Assembly (NCBI GenBank): GCA_022711195.1
Contig: JAKLFN010000010.1
Span: 1 to 24,966 of the forward strand
Origin: Bacteroidota bacterium
Lineage (GTDB): Bacteria > Bacteroidota > Bacteroidia > Bacteroidales > VadinHA17
Length of the DNA: 24,966 bases
Reading direction: 5' to 3'
The notes beneath the pieces were generated by a model. The model was not told the DNA's origin, did not search any database, and saw nothing but the letters and a program-made list of their open reading frames with translations. Below are positions 16,069 to 24,966 of the stretch, piece by piece; the stretch's first letter is position 1, and the number at the start of each line of letters is the position of its first letter. Made by a program: the position numbers and the translations under genes.

Positions 16069-16440
16069 CTATTCGGCTTGCTCGATCATTATTTTCTTAA
16101 CAACTCTTGATCCGTCATCCAGAATTACTGTCACAAGATACATACCTCTTTTGGGATTATCAAGGACGATTTTCATTATGGTTTCAGGATTATTATTTTT
16201 CAATTTAAGTATGTCCTGTCCTATTATATTTGTTATCCTGACACTGGCAACAGGCTTATCGCATTTTATTGTAAAAAAATTCTCCCTTATCGGTACAGGA
16301 TATATTGAGATATCAGGTGCAGCTGCTTCGGCCCTGATACTTTTTACTGAAGAGCCGGAAGCAACAGTCACGCTATCCTTCTGTGCCTGAATGAGTAGCG
16401 TTGTTATTGTAAAAAGGATCAGAAGTAAATTCCTCTTCAT
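16069..16440 (-). CDS. Very small T9SS type A sorting-domain protein
   Basis: The 123-residue product has a signal peptide (1-20, MKRNLLLILF...LIQAQ), a linker of about 25 residues, and a T9SS C-terminal sorting domain (about 45-121: ISIYPVPIRENFFTI, VASVRITNIIGQDI, GMYLVTVILDDG, RVVKKIMIEQ). It would be secreted by the type IX system and attached to the cell surface or released, yet there is almost no cargo. The ATG at 16440 was chosen because an AGGA precedes it and a normal signal peptide follows; the longer in-frame start at 16509 overlaps kdsB and puts 23 residues in front of the signal. It could be a remnant of a larger secreted protein or a genuine mini-protein. Confidence 0.82.
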   Translation of the reverse strand: MKRNLLLILFTITTLLIQAQKDSVTVASGSSVKSIRAEAAAPDISIYPVPIRENFFTIKCDKPVASVRITNIIGQDILKLKNNNPETIMKIVLDNPKRGMYLVTVILDDGSRVVKKIMIEQAE

Positions 16441-16492
16441 GAAATCCTGTTTTTTTATCTCTATCAAAAATTGTGCTAAAAATGCAGGAAAA

Positions 16493-17266
16493 CTAAAATA
16501 TTTTATCATTAAGTTTCAGTGCACGTTCAAGATCGCCAGGTGTATCAATGCTTAAGCTTTCATGATCAGTGACTGAAGTCCTTATGCAATAGCCATTTTC
16601 TATCCACCTGTTCTGTTCCAGGGATTCAGCTGATTCCAGTATGCCTTTGCTTAGTTTTGTAATTGATTTCAGGATGTCGGTTTTATAAGCATAGAGGCCG
16701 AGATGTTTGAAGAAAGTATATTCGAGGCTCCATTTCTCAGGATCAATACCGCGGCAATATGGTATCACCGACCTGCTGAAATAGATTGCATTGCCCTTGT
16801 TGTCTGTAACCACTTTTACATGATTCGGGTTGAAGAGATCCTCGCCTGGCAATGTCTTGCGTATAAGGGTTGCAATACTCACCGAATCATCATTAAAACA
16901 CTCTTTGAGAAGGATAATCTGGCCAGGCTGTATGAATGGTTCGTCGCCCTGGACATTGAGTACAATATCGATTTTCTGCCCGGTAATTTTCATAATTGTG
17001 TCAACAGCTTCAGCGCAGCGGTCGGTACCGCTGAAGTGATCTGTCGATGTCATAACTGCCTTGCCTCCGAATTTTGTGACGGCATCCAGTATCCTCTGGT
17101 CGTCGGTTGCCACATAAACGAGTTCCACAGCTTTGGAAGCCTGTTCGTAAACCCTTTCAATCATGGTTTTGCTGCCAATCATGGCCAGGGGCTTGCCGGG
17201 GAAGCGTGAGGATGCATAACGTGCCGGAATAATGGCGGCAAAATGATGGCGGGAATGAGTTATCAT
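16493..17266 (-). CDS. kdsB: 3-deoxy-manno-octulosonate cytidylyltransferase KdsB
   Basis: KdsB activates Kdo with CTP to form CMP-Kdo for the lipopolysaccharide inner core, in the cytoplasm. The 257 residues match the family length. Motifs are the nucleotide-binding IIPARYASSRFPGKPL (12-27), TDHFSGTDRCAEA (75-87), NVQGDEPFI (104-112) and YFSRSVIPYCRG in the sugar-binding part. It is divergent from the sigma-54 activator gene (68-bp gap) and is followed on the same strand by the small T9SS gene, whose chosen start lies 53 bp beyond the kdsB stop. With lptE nearby on the other strand, this part of the window serves outer-membrane LPS. Confidence 0.97.
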   Translation of the reverse strand: MITHSRHHFAAIIPARYASSRFPGKPLAMIGSKTMIERVYEQASKAVELVYVATDDQRILDAVTKFGGKAVMTSTDHFSGTDRCAEAVDTIMKITGQKIDIVLNVQGDEPFIQPGQIILLKECFNDDSVSIATLIRKTLPGEDLFNPNHVKVVTDNKGNAIYFSRSVIPYCRGIDPEKWSLEYTFFKHLGLYAYKTDILKSITKLSKGILESAESLEQNRWIENGYCIRTSVTDHESLSIDTPGDLERALKLNDKIF

Positions 17267-17334
17267 CCTGCGAATTTACGAAAATTGCATTTCCCTATGT
17301 TTTAAAAAAATCTTAAATTCGCACATTCTTTTCA

Positions 17335-18582
17335 ATGTCGATGAAAGATCTTCAGAATATAAAGCAAAGGTTCGGAATCATTGGCAACTTCGATGGTCTT
17401 AACAGGGCTATCGATATTGCTGTTCAGGTCGCTCCGACAGATCTTTCGGTTCTTATTTCAGGGGAAAGCGGTACCGGAAAGGAGATCTTTCCCCAGGTAA
17501 TCCATAGCCACAGCACCAGGAAACATGGTCCATATATTGCAGTTAACTGCGGCGCGATACCTGAAGGTACTATCGATTCGGAGCTCTTCGGACACGAAAA
17601 AGGATCGTTTACCGGAGCCACTGACAGCAGAAAAGGATATTTTGAAGTTGCCGACGGAGGAACGATTTTCCTCGATGAGGTTGCCGAGCTTCCTCTCTCT
17701 ACACAGGTACGCCTGCTGAGGGTGCTTGAAACAGGAGAGTTCATCAGGGTAGGTTCTTCAAAAGTGCAAAAGACAAATGTGAGAGTGATTGCAGCCAGCA
17801 ATGTTGATGTATCAGCTGCAATAGACCACGGACGGTTCAGGGAAGACCTATATTACAGGCTGAATACAGTACCTGTAAGAATTCCTGCACTGAGGGAAAG
17901 AGGTGAAGACATATACCTGTTATTCAGAAAATTTGCAGTTGATTTTGCTGAAAAATACAGGATGCCGGCAATACGCCTCGACCAGGGTGCCAGGAACATC
18001 CTTCTCGGATATTCATGGCCGGGTAATGTGAGGCAGCTCAAGAACATTACCGAACAGATCTCGATAATTGAAAGCGAAAGAGATATAGATGCTGCAATGC
18101 TGAAGTCATATCTTCCCGATTATGAGGGAGTTAAATTGCCTGCAGTTATCAAACGCGACGACGATAAAGCTTTTTCATCTGAAAGGGAGATACTCTATAA
18201 AATACTCTTCGACATGAAGAGCGATATGAATGATCTCAAGAAACTGGTTTTTGATCTGATGCAAAGCGATGGTAATGAAAGATTTTCAGAGGCCAGCACC
18301 AGGACAATAAGAAACCTTTTTCCTGATGCCAAGACAGGCTTTCCCGAAAACAAGACGCCTGAAACTCCTCCCGGCGATTTTACCATTCTGAAAGGCAGGG
18401 AGGACATCGTTGATACTGAGGAAATCGTCGAAGAATCGCTGTCGCTTGCCGGAAAGGAAGTGGAGATGATAAGGAAAGCCCTTGAAAAGTACAACGGGAA
18501 AAGAAAGATGGCGGCCCATGAACTTGGAATCTCAGAGCGGACGTTATACAGGAAAATAAAAGAATATGGCATTGAGATGTAA
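17335..18582 (+). CDS. Sigma-54-dependent transcriptional activator without a sensor domain
   Basis: This 415-residue enhancer-binding protein remodels RNA polymerase carrying sigma-54. The AAA+ domain begins almost at the N-terminus, with no receiver, GAF or PAS domain. It has Walker A GESGTGKE (43-50), the sigma-54-contacting loop GSFTGA (90-95; the usual GAFTGA with Ser for Ala), Walker B GGTIFLDE (108-115), arginine-finger region REDLYYRL (169-176) and WPGNVRQL (228-235). A linker of about 120 residues follows, then a Fis-type helix-turn-helix at the end (about 375-413, KMAAHELGISERTLYRKI). Without a sensor it may be constitutively active or controlled by a partner. It overlaps lptE by 17 bp. 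A sigma-54-like promoter precedes groES further down this cluster. Confidence 0.93.
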   Translation: MSMKDLQNIKQRFGIIGNFDGLNRAIDIAVQVAPTDLSVLISGESGTGKEIFPQVIHSHSTRKHGPYIAVNCGAIPEGTIDSELFGHEKGSFTGATDSRKGYFEVADGGTIFLDEVAELPLSTQVRLLRVLETGEFIRVGSSKVQKTNVRVIAASNVDVSAAIDHGRFREDLYYRLNTVPVRIPALRERGEDIYLLFRKFAVDFAEKYRMPAIRLDQGARNILLGYSWPGNVRQLKNITEQISIIESERDIDAAMLKSYLPDYEGVKLPAVIKRDDDKAFSSEREILYKILFDMKSDMNDLKKLVFDLMQSDGNERFSEASTRTIRNLFPDAKTGFPENKTPETPPGDFTILKGREDIVDTEEIVEESLSLAGKEVEMIRKALEKYNGKRKMAAHELGISERTLYRKIKEYGIEM

Positions 18583-19108
18583 ACCAGGAAGGATAATCTC
18601 CGGAGGCATCAGACTGTACCTAATTTCCCTTGCAGGCCTGCTGCTATTATACGGCTGTAAGATATCATATTCATTTTCGGGAGCAAGCATTTCTGCCGAC
18701 GTTAAGACCCTGAACATACAGTATTTCCAGAACAGGGCGAGCCTGGTGCAGCCAGGATTGAGCCAGAAGCTTACCGATGCCCTTATCGATAAATGCAAGG
18801 CACAGACAAACCTTAGTCTGACAAACAGCATCGGAGATGTGAATTTTGAAGGGGAAATTTCTGATTACAATACCCGGCCCCTGACAGTGGGTGCCGATGC
18901 ACAGGCAGCTACAAACCGGTTTACTATTGCCGTAAAAGTCAAGTTCACGAATACGGTTCAACCCGAATATAGCTATGAACAAACCTTTTCACGTTACGAA
19001 GACTACAGGAGCGATCTCGACCTTAGCGCTGTAGAAGCAGAACTTTCAGAAAAGATTATAGAACTTATCGTGGAAGATATTTTTAACAGGGCTTTTGTGA
19101 ACTGGTAA
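18566..19108 (+). CDS. lptE: LPS assembly lipoprotein LptE
   Basis: The 180-residue lipoprotein has a basic N-terminus, a hydrophobic stretch and lipobox LLYGC, with Cys31 as the lipidation site. It matches the Bacteroidota LptE family: SADVKTLNIQYFQNRASLVQPGLSQKLTDALIDKC, a central strand region (VNFEGEISDYNTRPL), and a C-terminal helix ending with IVEDIFNRAFVNW. LptE plugs the LptD barrel and guides LPS to the cell surface. The start overlaps the preceding activator gene by 17 bp, and the following TPR gene begins 5 nt after its stop, so it is in the middle of a tight operon. It also fits with kdsB across the divergent promoter. Confidence 0.88.
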   Translation: MALRCKPGRIISGGIRLYLISLAGLLLLYGCKISYSFSGASISADVKTLNIQYFQNRASLVQPGLSQKLTDALIDKCKAQTNLSLTNSIGDVNFEGEISDYNTRPLTVGADAQAATNRFTIAVKVKFTNTVQPEYSYEQTFSRYEDYRSDLDLSAVEAELSEKIIELIVEDIFNRAFVNW

Positions 19109-19113
19109 GCACC

Positions 19114-20010
19114 ATGGACAGGAGTGATTTTTTACGGATGATACAAAGTTCGGGACCCTCCGACAGGACAATGACTGCCGAGGTGAATGAACTTATTAAT
19201 ATCTTTCCGTACTGCCAGAGCGCCCACCTTCTCCTGCTGAAGGGTATGAAAAATATTTCGGATGTAAGGTTCGACAACCAGCTGCGTACTTCTGCTTTAA
19301 GAATTGCTGACCGTGAGGTTCTCTATTACCTCCTGGATAAAAAACAGGAAACAGAAAAACCTGCTGAAGTGGTAATACCGGCTCCCGTAATTGCTGAGAA
19401 TCCTTCTTCAGACAGCCAGCAGGTGGTGATAGAGAGTGCCAGGAACAGTGAAGATTTTATCAGCGGGATTGAGAATGATCCTGGAAGTTTTTCCCGGGAA
19501 GAAGCAGAAGAACAGAGAAAGGTGCTCATCTCAGAAGATTTATACGAGGAAAATGATAATGCTGCAATTATAATAATTGACGAGGAATCAGGTGAAATTG
19601 AAGGACAGATCACATACATGGACCCTGGATTCTCATTATCAGTAACGGCCGATCTTCTTGAACTTGAGACTGAGGCAGCACCCCAGGACCGGAAATCAGT
19701 TGATGATGAGGAATCTGCTCCCTTGTCGAATAAAAAGCTTCAGTCGGACCTGATCGATAAATTCATTCTGGCAAATCCCAGGATTGAACCAAGAAAGGAA
19801 AAGTCGGAGACGCCCCTTGTCGACATTTCTACACCTTTTGTTGAAGAAAGGGAAGGTTTTGTTACAGAAACTCTTGCAAGAATTTACATCAATCAGGGCT
19901 ATTATTCAAGGGCAATCGACATTTATGAAAGACTCAGTTTGAAATTTCCGGAAAAAAGTAGTTACTTTGCGTCTCAAATTGAAAAAATAAAGGAATTATT
20001 AAAAAAATAA
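19114..20010 (+). CDS. Conserved hypothetical protein with a C-terminal TPR-like repeat
   Basis: This is a 298-residue soluble protein of unknown function. The N-terminal part (about 1-75) is helical, with FPYCQSAHLLLLKGMKN and IADREVLYYLL. The middle (about 80-230) is acidic, low in complexity and probably disordered. The C-terminal 40 residues (ETLARIYINQGYYSRAIDIYERLSLKFP) make one clear tetratricopeptide-like helical pair, a protein-binding element. No signal peptide or membrane segment is visible. Genes of this shape between lptE and secG are, from memory, a conserved Bacteroidota arrangement, which hints at a role near envelope assembly or secretion; no biochemical function can be given. 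Confidence 0.85.
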   Translation: MDRSDFLRMIQSSGPSDRTMTAEVNELINIFPYCQSAHLLLLKGMKNISDVRFDNQLRTSALRIADREVLYYLLDKKQETEKPAEVVIPAPVIAENPSSDSQQVVIESARNSEDFISGIENDPGSFSREEAEEQRKVLISEDLYEENDNAAIIIIDEESGEIEGQITYMDPGFSLSVTADLLELETEAAPQDRKSVDDEESAPLSNKKLQSDLIDKFILANPRIEPRKEKSETPLVDISTPFVEEREGFVTETLARIYINQGYYSRAIDIYERLSLKFPEKSSYFASQIEKIKELLKK

Positions 20011-20014
20011 CCAG

Positions 20015-20374
20015 ATGGGAATATATATATTAGTTTCGGTATTGGTTCTTATTGCATGTGTTTTCCAGATATTTGTGGTTCTGGTACAGAATTCAAAGGG
20101 TGGAGGGCTGGCTGCTAATTTTACATCGGCAGGACAGACAATGGGTATCCGTAAGACAGCAGATTTCCTGGAAAAGGCAACATGGACGCTTGCAGTGTCA
20201 ATTCTTGTATTAAGCCTGGTGGCTACAGCTACAATTCCCAGGCAGACCAGGGAGATTAATCCAAGAACAAGCATTAATGCTGCGGCAAATCCAAGCGAGA
20301 TACCAACCCTGCCACAAGCCGGTGCCCCTGCACCTGCCCAGACACCTGCCGGAAACAATCAACCTGTCAGGTAG
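20015..20374 (+). CDS. secG: Preprotein translocase subunit SecG
   Basis: SecG is the small inner-membrane subunit of the SecYEG channel. The 119-residue protein has two membrane helices (about 2-22 and 52-72) separated by the conserved cytoplasmic loop with VLVQNSKGGGLAANF (23-37) and FLEKATWTLAV. The tail after the second helix is rich in Pro and Ala (about 80-119) and longer than in E. coli, which is common in this phylum. It starts 4 nt after the TPR gene and ends the operon; a terminator-like hairpin follows. Confidence 0.93.
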   Translation: MGIYILVSVLVLIACVFQIFVVLVQNSKGGGLAANFTSAGQTMGIRKTADFLEKATWTLAVSILVLSLVATATIPRQTREINPRTSINAAANPSEIPTLPQAGAPAPAQTPAGNNQPVR

Positions 20375-20398
20375 TATCATTGTGGTATAACAGAATAG

Positions 20399-20430
20399 TG
20401 TCAGTTTGTCATACAGGCTGACATTTTTTT
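20399..20430 (+). terminator. Probable secG terminator, also a TGTCA inverted repeat upstream of groES
   Basis: TGTCAG (20399-20404) and CTGACA (20418-20423) form a 6-bp stem with a 13-nt loop, followed by seven T residues (20424-20430), a modest Rho-independent terminator. Two further TGTCA copies occur at 20407-20411 and 20440-20444. The same inverted repeat lies about 60-80 bp upstream of the groES start site predicted from the sigma-54-like element, so it may double as an activator-binding site. Confidence 0.55.
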
Positions 20431-20454
20431 GTTTAAAAATGTCACTTTCCTCTT

Positions 20455-20470
20455 TTGGCACAGAATGTGT
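20455..20470 (+). promoter_or_regulatory. Sigma-54-like -24/-12 promoter element upstream of groES
   Basis: TTGGCAC (20455-20461) is a perfect -24 element. At the correct distance the -12 element reads GTGT (20467-20470) against the consensus TTGC, keeping the central TG but not the C. The start site would be near 20481, about 35 nt before the groES ATG. There is no CIRCE (HrcA) element here. An overlapping inverted repeat, CAGAAT-N7-ATTCTG (20461-20479), is an alternative explanation for part of the site. Confidence 0.35.
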
Positions 20471-20516
20471 TAAATTCTGACCGATAACGGATTTTTAACT
20501 TTAAAACTAAATAGAA

Positions 20517-20795
20517 ATGGCACAATTGAAAGGCAAAATTCTGGCAGGCAAGGTTCTGGTAAAACCCTACGAGGCTGAAGCTAAAACTGCCAGCGGTATC
20601 ATCATCCCTGATTCCGCAAAGGAAAAACCGCGTCAGGGCAAGGTTATCCTGGTAGGAGCTCCCAAGAAGGATGAAGAGATGGAAGTAAAGAAAGGCGATG
20701 AGGTCCTCTATGGAAAGTACTCAGGTCAGGAACTGACTATCGATGGTGAAGATTATCTTCTCATTTCACAGTCAGATATTCTTTTTATAGCTTAA
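20517..20795 (+). CDS. groS: Co-chaperonin GroES
   Basis: The 92-residue protein is the 10-kDa co-chaperonin that caps the GroEL ring in the cytoplasm. It shows the start region GKILAGKVLVKPYEAEAKTASGIIIPDSA with the mobile loop (about 19-34), PRQGKVILVG, and the end region GKYSGQELTIDGEDYLLISQSDILFI, at the usual family length. groEL begins 27 nt after its stop, so the two form an operon. The upstream region lacks a CIRCE element and contains a sigma-54-like element instead. Confidence 0.98.
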   Translation: MAQLKGKILAGKVLVKPYEAEAKTASGIIIPDSAKEKPRQGKVILVGAPKKDEEMEVKKGDEVLYGKYSGQELTIDGEDYLLISQSDILFIA

Positions 20796-20810
20796 TCAGT
20801 AAACAATTAA

Positions 20811-22457
<1,647 letters not shown>

Positions 22458-22502
22458 TGCCTGCGGCCCACTTTAATGGGTGATGAAGGCTTGAATATTT
22501 AC

Positions 22503-22535
22503 AGATGCCGGATCAATTATCCGGCATCTTTTTTT
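22503..22535 (+). terminator. Strong Rho-independent terminator after groEL
   Basis: AGATGCCGGAT (22503-22513) and ATCCGGCATCT (22519-22529) form a perfect 11-bp stem with a 5-nt loop, and T residues run from 22529 to 22535. It ends the groESL transcript 46 bp after the stop codon and separates it from lepA. Confidence 0.93.
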
Positions 22536-22538
22536 GTT

Positions 22539-22546
22539 TATATTTG
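22539..22546 (+). promoter_or_regulatory. Possible -7 element for lepA overlapping the groEL terminator tail
   Basis: TATATTTG matches TAnnTTTG exactly and begins 3 nt after the terminator's T-tract. The -33 position would fall inside the terminator stem, where no TTTG is found, so the promoter is incomplete. If used, transcription would begin near 22553, about 20 nt before the lepA ATG. Confidence 0.4.
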
Positions 22547-22572
22547 CACCTGATTTTTATCCCGGATTGCTG

Positions 22573-24360
22573 ATGAACAACATCCGAAATTTCTGTATAA
22601 TAGCACATATCGACCATGGTAAAAGTACCCTGGCCGACAGGCTGCTGGAAAGAACCAAGACCATTACCGAAAGGGAGTACCAGGACCAGGTGCTTGACAA
22701 TATGGACCTTGAGAGGGAAAGAGGGATCACAATAAAGAGCCATGCGATACAGATGGAATATGTCAATGAAGGGCAGAAATATTTTCTTAACCTTATTGAT
22801 ACCCCGGGGCATGTAGATTTTTCTTATGAAGTATCCCGCTCCATTGCAGCCTGCGAAGGAGCTCTCCTGGTGATCGATGCAACGCAGGGAATACAGGCCC
22901 AGACTATTGCCAATCTCTATAAAGCGCTCGACCACGACCTTGAGATAATTCCTGTTCTCAATAAAATGGATATGGCGAATGCCATGCCTGAGGAAGTGAA
23001 AGATCAGATTGTTGACCTTGTTGGATGTCACCGGAACGACATTATCGAAACAAGCGCAAGGACAGGTTTGGGAGTGGATGAGATACTCAGTGCAATTGTG
23101 AAGCGAATCCCTCCTCCGAAGGGTGACCCTGACGCTCCTTTACAGGCTCTTATATTCGATTCTATATTCAACTCTTTCAGGGGTATTATTGCCTATTTCC
23201 GGATCATTAACGGAACAATACGTAAAGGCGACCGTGTCAAGTTCCTGAGCACTGACCATGAATATAATGCCGAGGAGACAGGTATCCTCAAGCTCAGACA
23301 GGAAGCCAGGGAAGTTTTAAGTGCCGGCGATGTAGGTTACATAATTACGGGTGTAAAAAACTCATCGGAAGTAAGGGTTGGTGACACCATTACACATGTA
23401 AAAGATCCTTGCGAAAAAGCCATTGAAGGTTTTGAAGAGGTGAAACCGATGGTGTTTGCGGGAATGTACCCGGTTGATGCTGATGAATATGAGGACCTGA
23501 GAAGCTCTATTGAGAAACTTCAGCTCAATGATGCTTCGCTAACTTTTATCCCGGAATCGTCGGCCGCACTCGGCTTCGGATTCCGGTGTGGTTTTCTTGG
23601 CCTTCTGCATATGGAGATCATACAGGAAAGACTCGACAGGGAGTTTGATATGGATGTAATTACCACTGTTCCAAACGTCTCCTTTAAAGTGATTACAACG
23701 AAGGGAGAAGTAATTGATGTTCACAATCCTTCAGGGCTTCCTCCTGTTACAAATATTGATCGTATTGAAGAACCATATATTATTGCACAGGTAATCACCC
23801 TCTCCGATTATGTCGGTTCGATAATGAACCTGTGTATCGACAGGAGAGGGACACTTAAGAACCAGGTTTATCTTACGCGCGACAGGGTTGAGCTTACTTT
23901 TGAAATGCCGCTTTCGGAAATAATCTTTGATTTCTATGATAAGCTGAAAAGTATCTCGAAGGGGTATGCCTCTTTTGATTACTATTATACCGCATACCAG
24001 GATGCTGACCTGGTGCGACTCGATATTCTGCTCAACGGGGAGATGGTTGATGCACTCTCAACATTGATTTACAGGGGCCATGCATACGACTTCGGGCGAA
24101 AAATGTGTGTAAAACTGAAGGAGCTGATCCCGCGGCAGCAGTTCGATATTGCAATACAGGCAGCTATCGGAGCGAAAATCATTGCACGCGAAACGGTAAA
24201 GGCTGTTCGAAAGGATGTCACTGCAAAATGTTATGGAGGCGATATTACCAGGAAGAGGAAACTTCTTGAAAAACAGAAGAAGGGTAAGAAGAGGATGCGT
24301 CAGATAGGAAATGTTGAAGTCCCCCAGCAGGCATTTCTGGCAGTTCTTAAGCTCGATTGA
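22573..24360 (+). CDS. lepA: Elongation factor 4 (LepA) GTPase
   Basis: LepA is a ribosome-associated translational GTPase of the EF-G family that affects initiation and elongation under stress. The 595 residues match the usual length. G-domain motifs are AHIDHGKST (11-19), GIT (51-53), DTPGH (76-80) and NKMD (130-133). EF-G-like domains follow, then the LepA-specific C-terminal domain with [44 protein letters not shown]. The ATG at 22573 gives the standard MNNIRNF start; the earlier TTG at 22534 lies inside the groEL terminator and adds 13 unrelated residues. A terminator follows at 24481. Confidence 0.98.
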   Translation: MNNIRNFCIIAHIDHGKSTLADRLLERTKTITEREYQDQVLDNMDLERERGITIKSHAIQMEYVNEGQKYFLNLIDTPGHVDFSYEVSRSIAACEGALLVIDATQGIQAQTIANLYKALDHDLEIIPVLNKMDMANAMPEEVKDQIVDLVGCHRNDIIETSARTGLGVDEILSAIVKRIPPPKGDPDAPLQALIFDSIFNSFRGIIAYFRIINGTIRKGDRVKFLSTDHEYNAEETGILKLRQEAREVLSAGDVGYIITGVKNSSEVRVGDTITHVKDPCEKAIEGFEEVKPMVFAGMYPVDADEYEDLRSSIEKLQLNDASLTFIPESSAALGFGFRCGFLGLLHMEIIQERLDREFDMDVITTVPNVSFKVITTKGEVIDVHNPSGLPPVTNIDRIEEPYIIAQVITLSDYVGSIMNLCIDRRGTLKNQVYLTRDRVELTFEMPLSEIIFDFYDKLKSISKGYASFDYYYTAYQDADLVRLDILLNGEMVDALSTLIYRGHAYDFGRKMCVKLKELIPRQQFDIAIQAAIGAKIIARETVKAVRKDVTAKCYGGDITRKRKLLEKQKKGKKRMRQIGNVEVPQQAFLAVLKLD

Positions 24361-24480
24361 GCTGAATGGACATGAAAATATTAATAATGAGCTTGTACGG
24401 AATTAAAAAAATACTATTTTAGCAGGACTAAAGCTGAGTTAAAAGATATTTCAATCCTTTTATCTAACCTAAGTAACCTG

Positions 24481-24507
24481 CCCCGGCCCCTAAACGCCGG
24501 GGTTTTT
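24481..24507 (+). terminator. lepA terminator whose T-tract overlaps the stop codon of the convergent gene
   Basis: CCCCGGC (24481-24487) and GCCGGGG (24496-24502) form a 7-bp GC stem with an 8-nt loop, followed by five T residues (24503-24507). The last two Ts are part of the rprY-type gene's stop codon (24506-24508 on the minus strand). The 120 bp between lepA and this hairpin show no gene. The left flank CCTGCCCCGGCCC is shared with the suf leader. Confidence 0.85.
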
Positions 24508-24966
24508 AACATAACAGCTTATAGCCCCTTCCATGTACATTCAGGATTTTTACAGAAGGATCTTTCTTCAGGTATTTTCTCAGCCTGGTTATGTACACAT
24601 CCATGCTTCGGGCGTTAAAATAATTATCATCGATCCAGATAGATTTCAGGGCAAAGTTTCGTTCAAGTATTTCGTTCCTGTTCCTGCAGAGAAGTTCGAG
24701 GAGTTCTGACTCCTTTGTTGTCAGCTTAACCGATCCGCCTTCTCCCGAAAGGAGTTGCTTGAGAGGATCGAAACTGTACTTCCCTATCGTGTATGATTGT
24801 TCTTTTTTTACAGTATTACTTCCTGCCATTCTCTTCAGAATAGCCTGGATCCTGTATAAGAGCTCTTCCATAGAGAATGGTTTTGTCAGGTAATCGTCGG
24901 CGCCGGTACGGAAACCTTCCAGGACATCTTCCTTCTGACTTTTTGCAGTGAGAAAGATTACAGGCA
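24506..24966 (-). CDS. rprY: OmpR-family response regulator, RprY-like (N-terminus cut by window edge)
   Basis: The reading frame is open to the right edge. About 31 residues upstream of Met(24871) are visible and contain the end of a receiver domain: VIFLTAK (conserved Lys and Thr region) and [15 protein letters not shown], with the invariant Lys. The winged-helix DNA-binding domain follows ([30 protein letters not shown], and [23 protein letters not shown]), ending in [11 protein letters not shown]. Those segments match, from memory, the RprY regulators of Bacteroides and Porphyromonas, which work with the kinase RprX in envelope and sodium stress. The ATG at 24871 is internal, not the start. 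The phosphorylated Asp and the cognate kinase are outside the window. Confidence 0.88.
   Translation of the reverse strand, partial: PVIFLTAKSQKEDVLEGFRTGADDYLTKPFSMEELLYRIQAILKRMAGSNTVKKEQSYTIGKYSFDPLKQLLSGEGGSVKLTTKESELLELLCRNRNEILERNFALKSIWIDDNYFNARSMDVYITRLRKYLKKDPSVKILNVHGRGYKLLC

Noticed and set aside
16013..16390. 125-codon plus-strand frame opposite the T9SS gene
   Set aside because: It is hydrophobic by reverse reading of the sorting domain, lacks family features and has no promoter.
16441..16509. T9SS protein extended to an ATG at 16509
   Set aside because: This puts 23 residues before the signal peptide and overlaps the end of kdsB; the ATG at 16440 has a good ribosome site.
20375..20516. 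CIRCE/HrcA operator expected before groES
   Set aside because: The TTAGCACTC-N9-GAGTGCTAA element is not present; only unrelated inverted repeats are found.
22534..22572. LepA extended upstream to a TTG at 22534
   Set aside because: That codon lies in the T-tract of the groEL terminator; the standard LepA start is the ATG at 22573.

Overview
The window reads as a moderate-GC chromosome fragment from a Bacteroidota bacterium, most likely Bacteroidales or Marinilabiliales-like. The evidence is the mix of families: a sufBCDSE cluster ending in a DUF59 gene and queG, a GSCFA protein, a CarboxypepD_reg/TonB-dependent receptor, a type IX secretion (T9SS) sorting-domain protein, and an RprY-type response regulator. 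Several gene starts also carry the Bacteroidota promoter signature TTTG-N20-TAnnTTTG in place of strong Shine-Dalgarno sites. Nearly everything is core or housekeeping DNA. I see no phage, insertion sequence, CRISPR array, tRNA or rRNA.

Layout. (1) 1-2081, minus strand: two tandem NhaD/ArsB-type ion transporter genes about 90% alike in protein; the downstream copy runs off the left edge. (2) 2082-2427: a 346-bp divergent regulatory region with palindromes, a possible promoter/operator pair and interleaved inverted repeats. (3) 2428-9069, plus strand: the SUF iron-sulfur assembly operon (sufB, sufC, sufD, sufS, sufE, a DUF59/MIP18 gene), followed by queG, whose product is itself an Fe-S enzyme. 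Short heptamer repeats sit in front of sufC and inside the 3' end of sufE. (4) 9196-9702, minus: an ECF sigma factor with a textbook promoter. (5) 9975-15014, plus: a monoacylglycerol-lipase-like hydrolase with a GSCFA protein, then a TonB-dependent receptor with a DUF2271-like lipoprotein. (6) 15015-17266, minus: a MerR/CarH-like regulator whose cobalamin ligands look lost, a very small T9SS-sorted protein, and kdsB for Kdo activation. (7) 17335-22457, plus: a receiver-less sigma-54 activator, lptE, a TPR protein, secG, then groES-groEL. (8) 22573-24360, plus: lepA, convergent with an rprY-type response regulator cut by the right edge.

How it fits together: the suf genes build and transfer Fe-S clusters, and queG is a client enzyme in the same transcription unit. 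kdsB, lptE, secG, the TonB receptor and the T9SS protein are all envelope biogenesis or transport functions. The groESL promoter region contains a sigma-54-like -24/-12 element and an upstream inverted repeat, and a sigma-54 activator is encoded 2-3 kb upstream. This is the most suggestive regulatory link in the window.

I did not find a convincing new multi-gene system. The observations worth following are mostly regulatory (suf leader, groESL promoter, heptamer repeats) plus a few unusual proteins (degenerate B12-fold regulator, near free-standing T9SS sorting domain, tandem antiporters).
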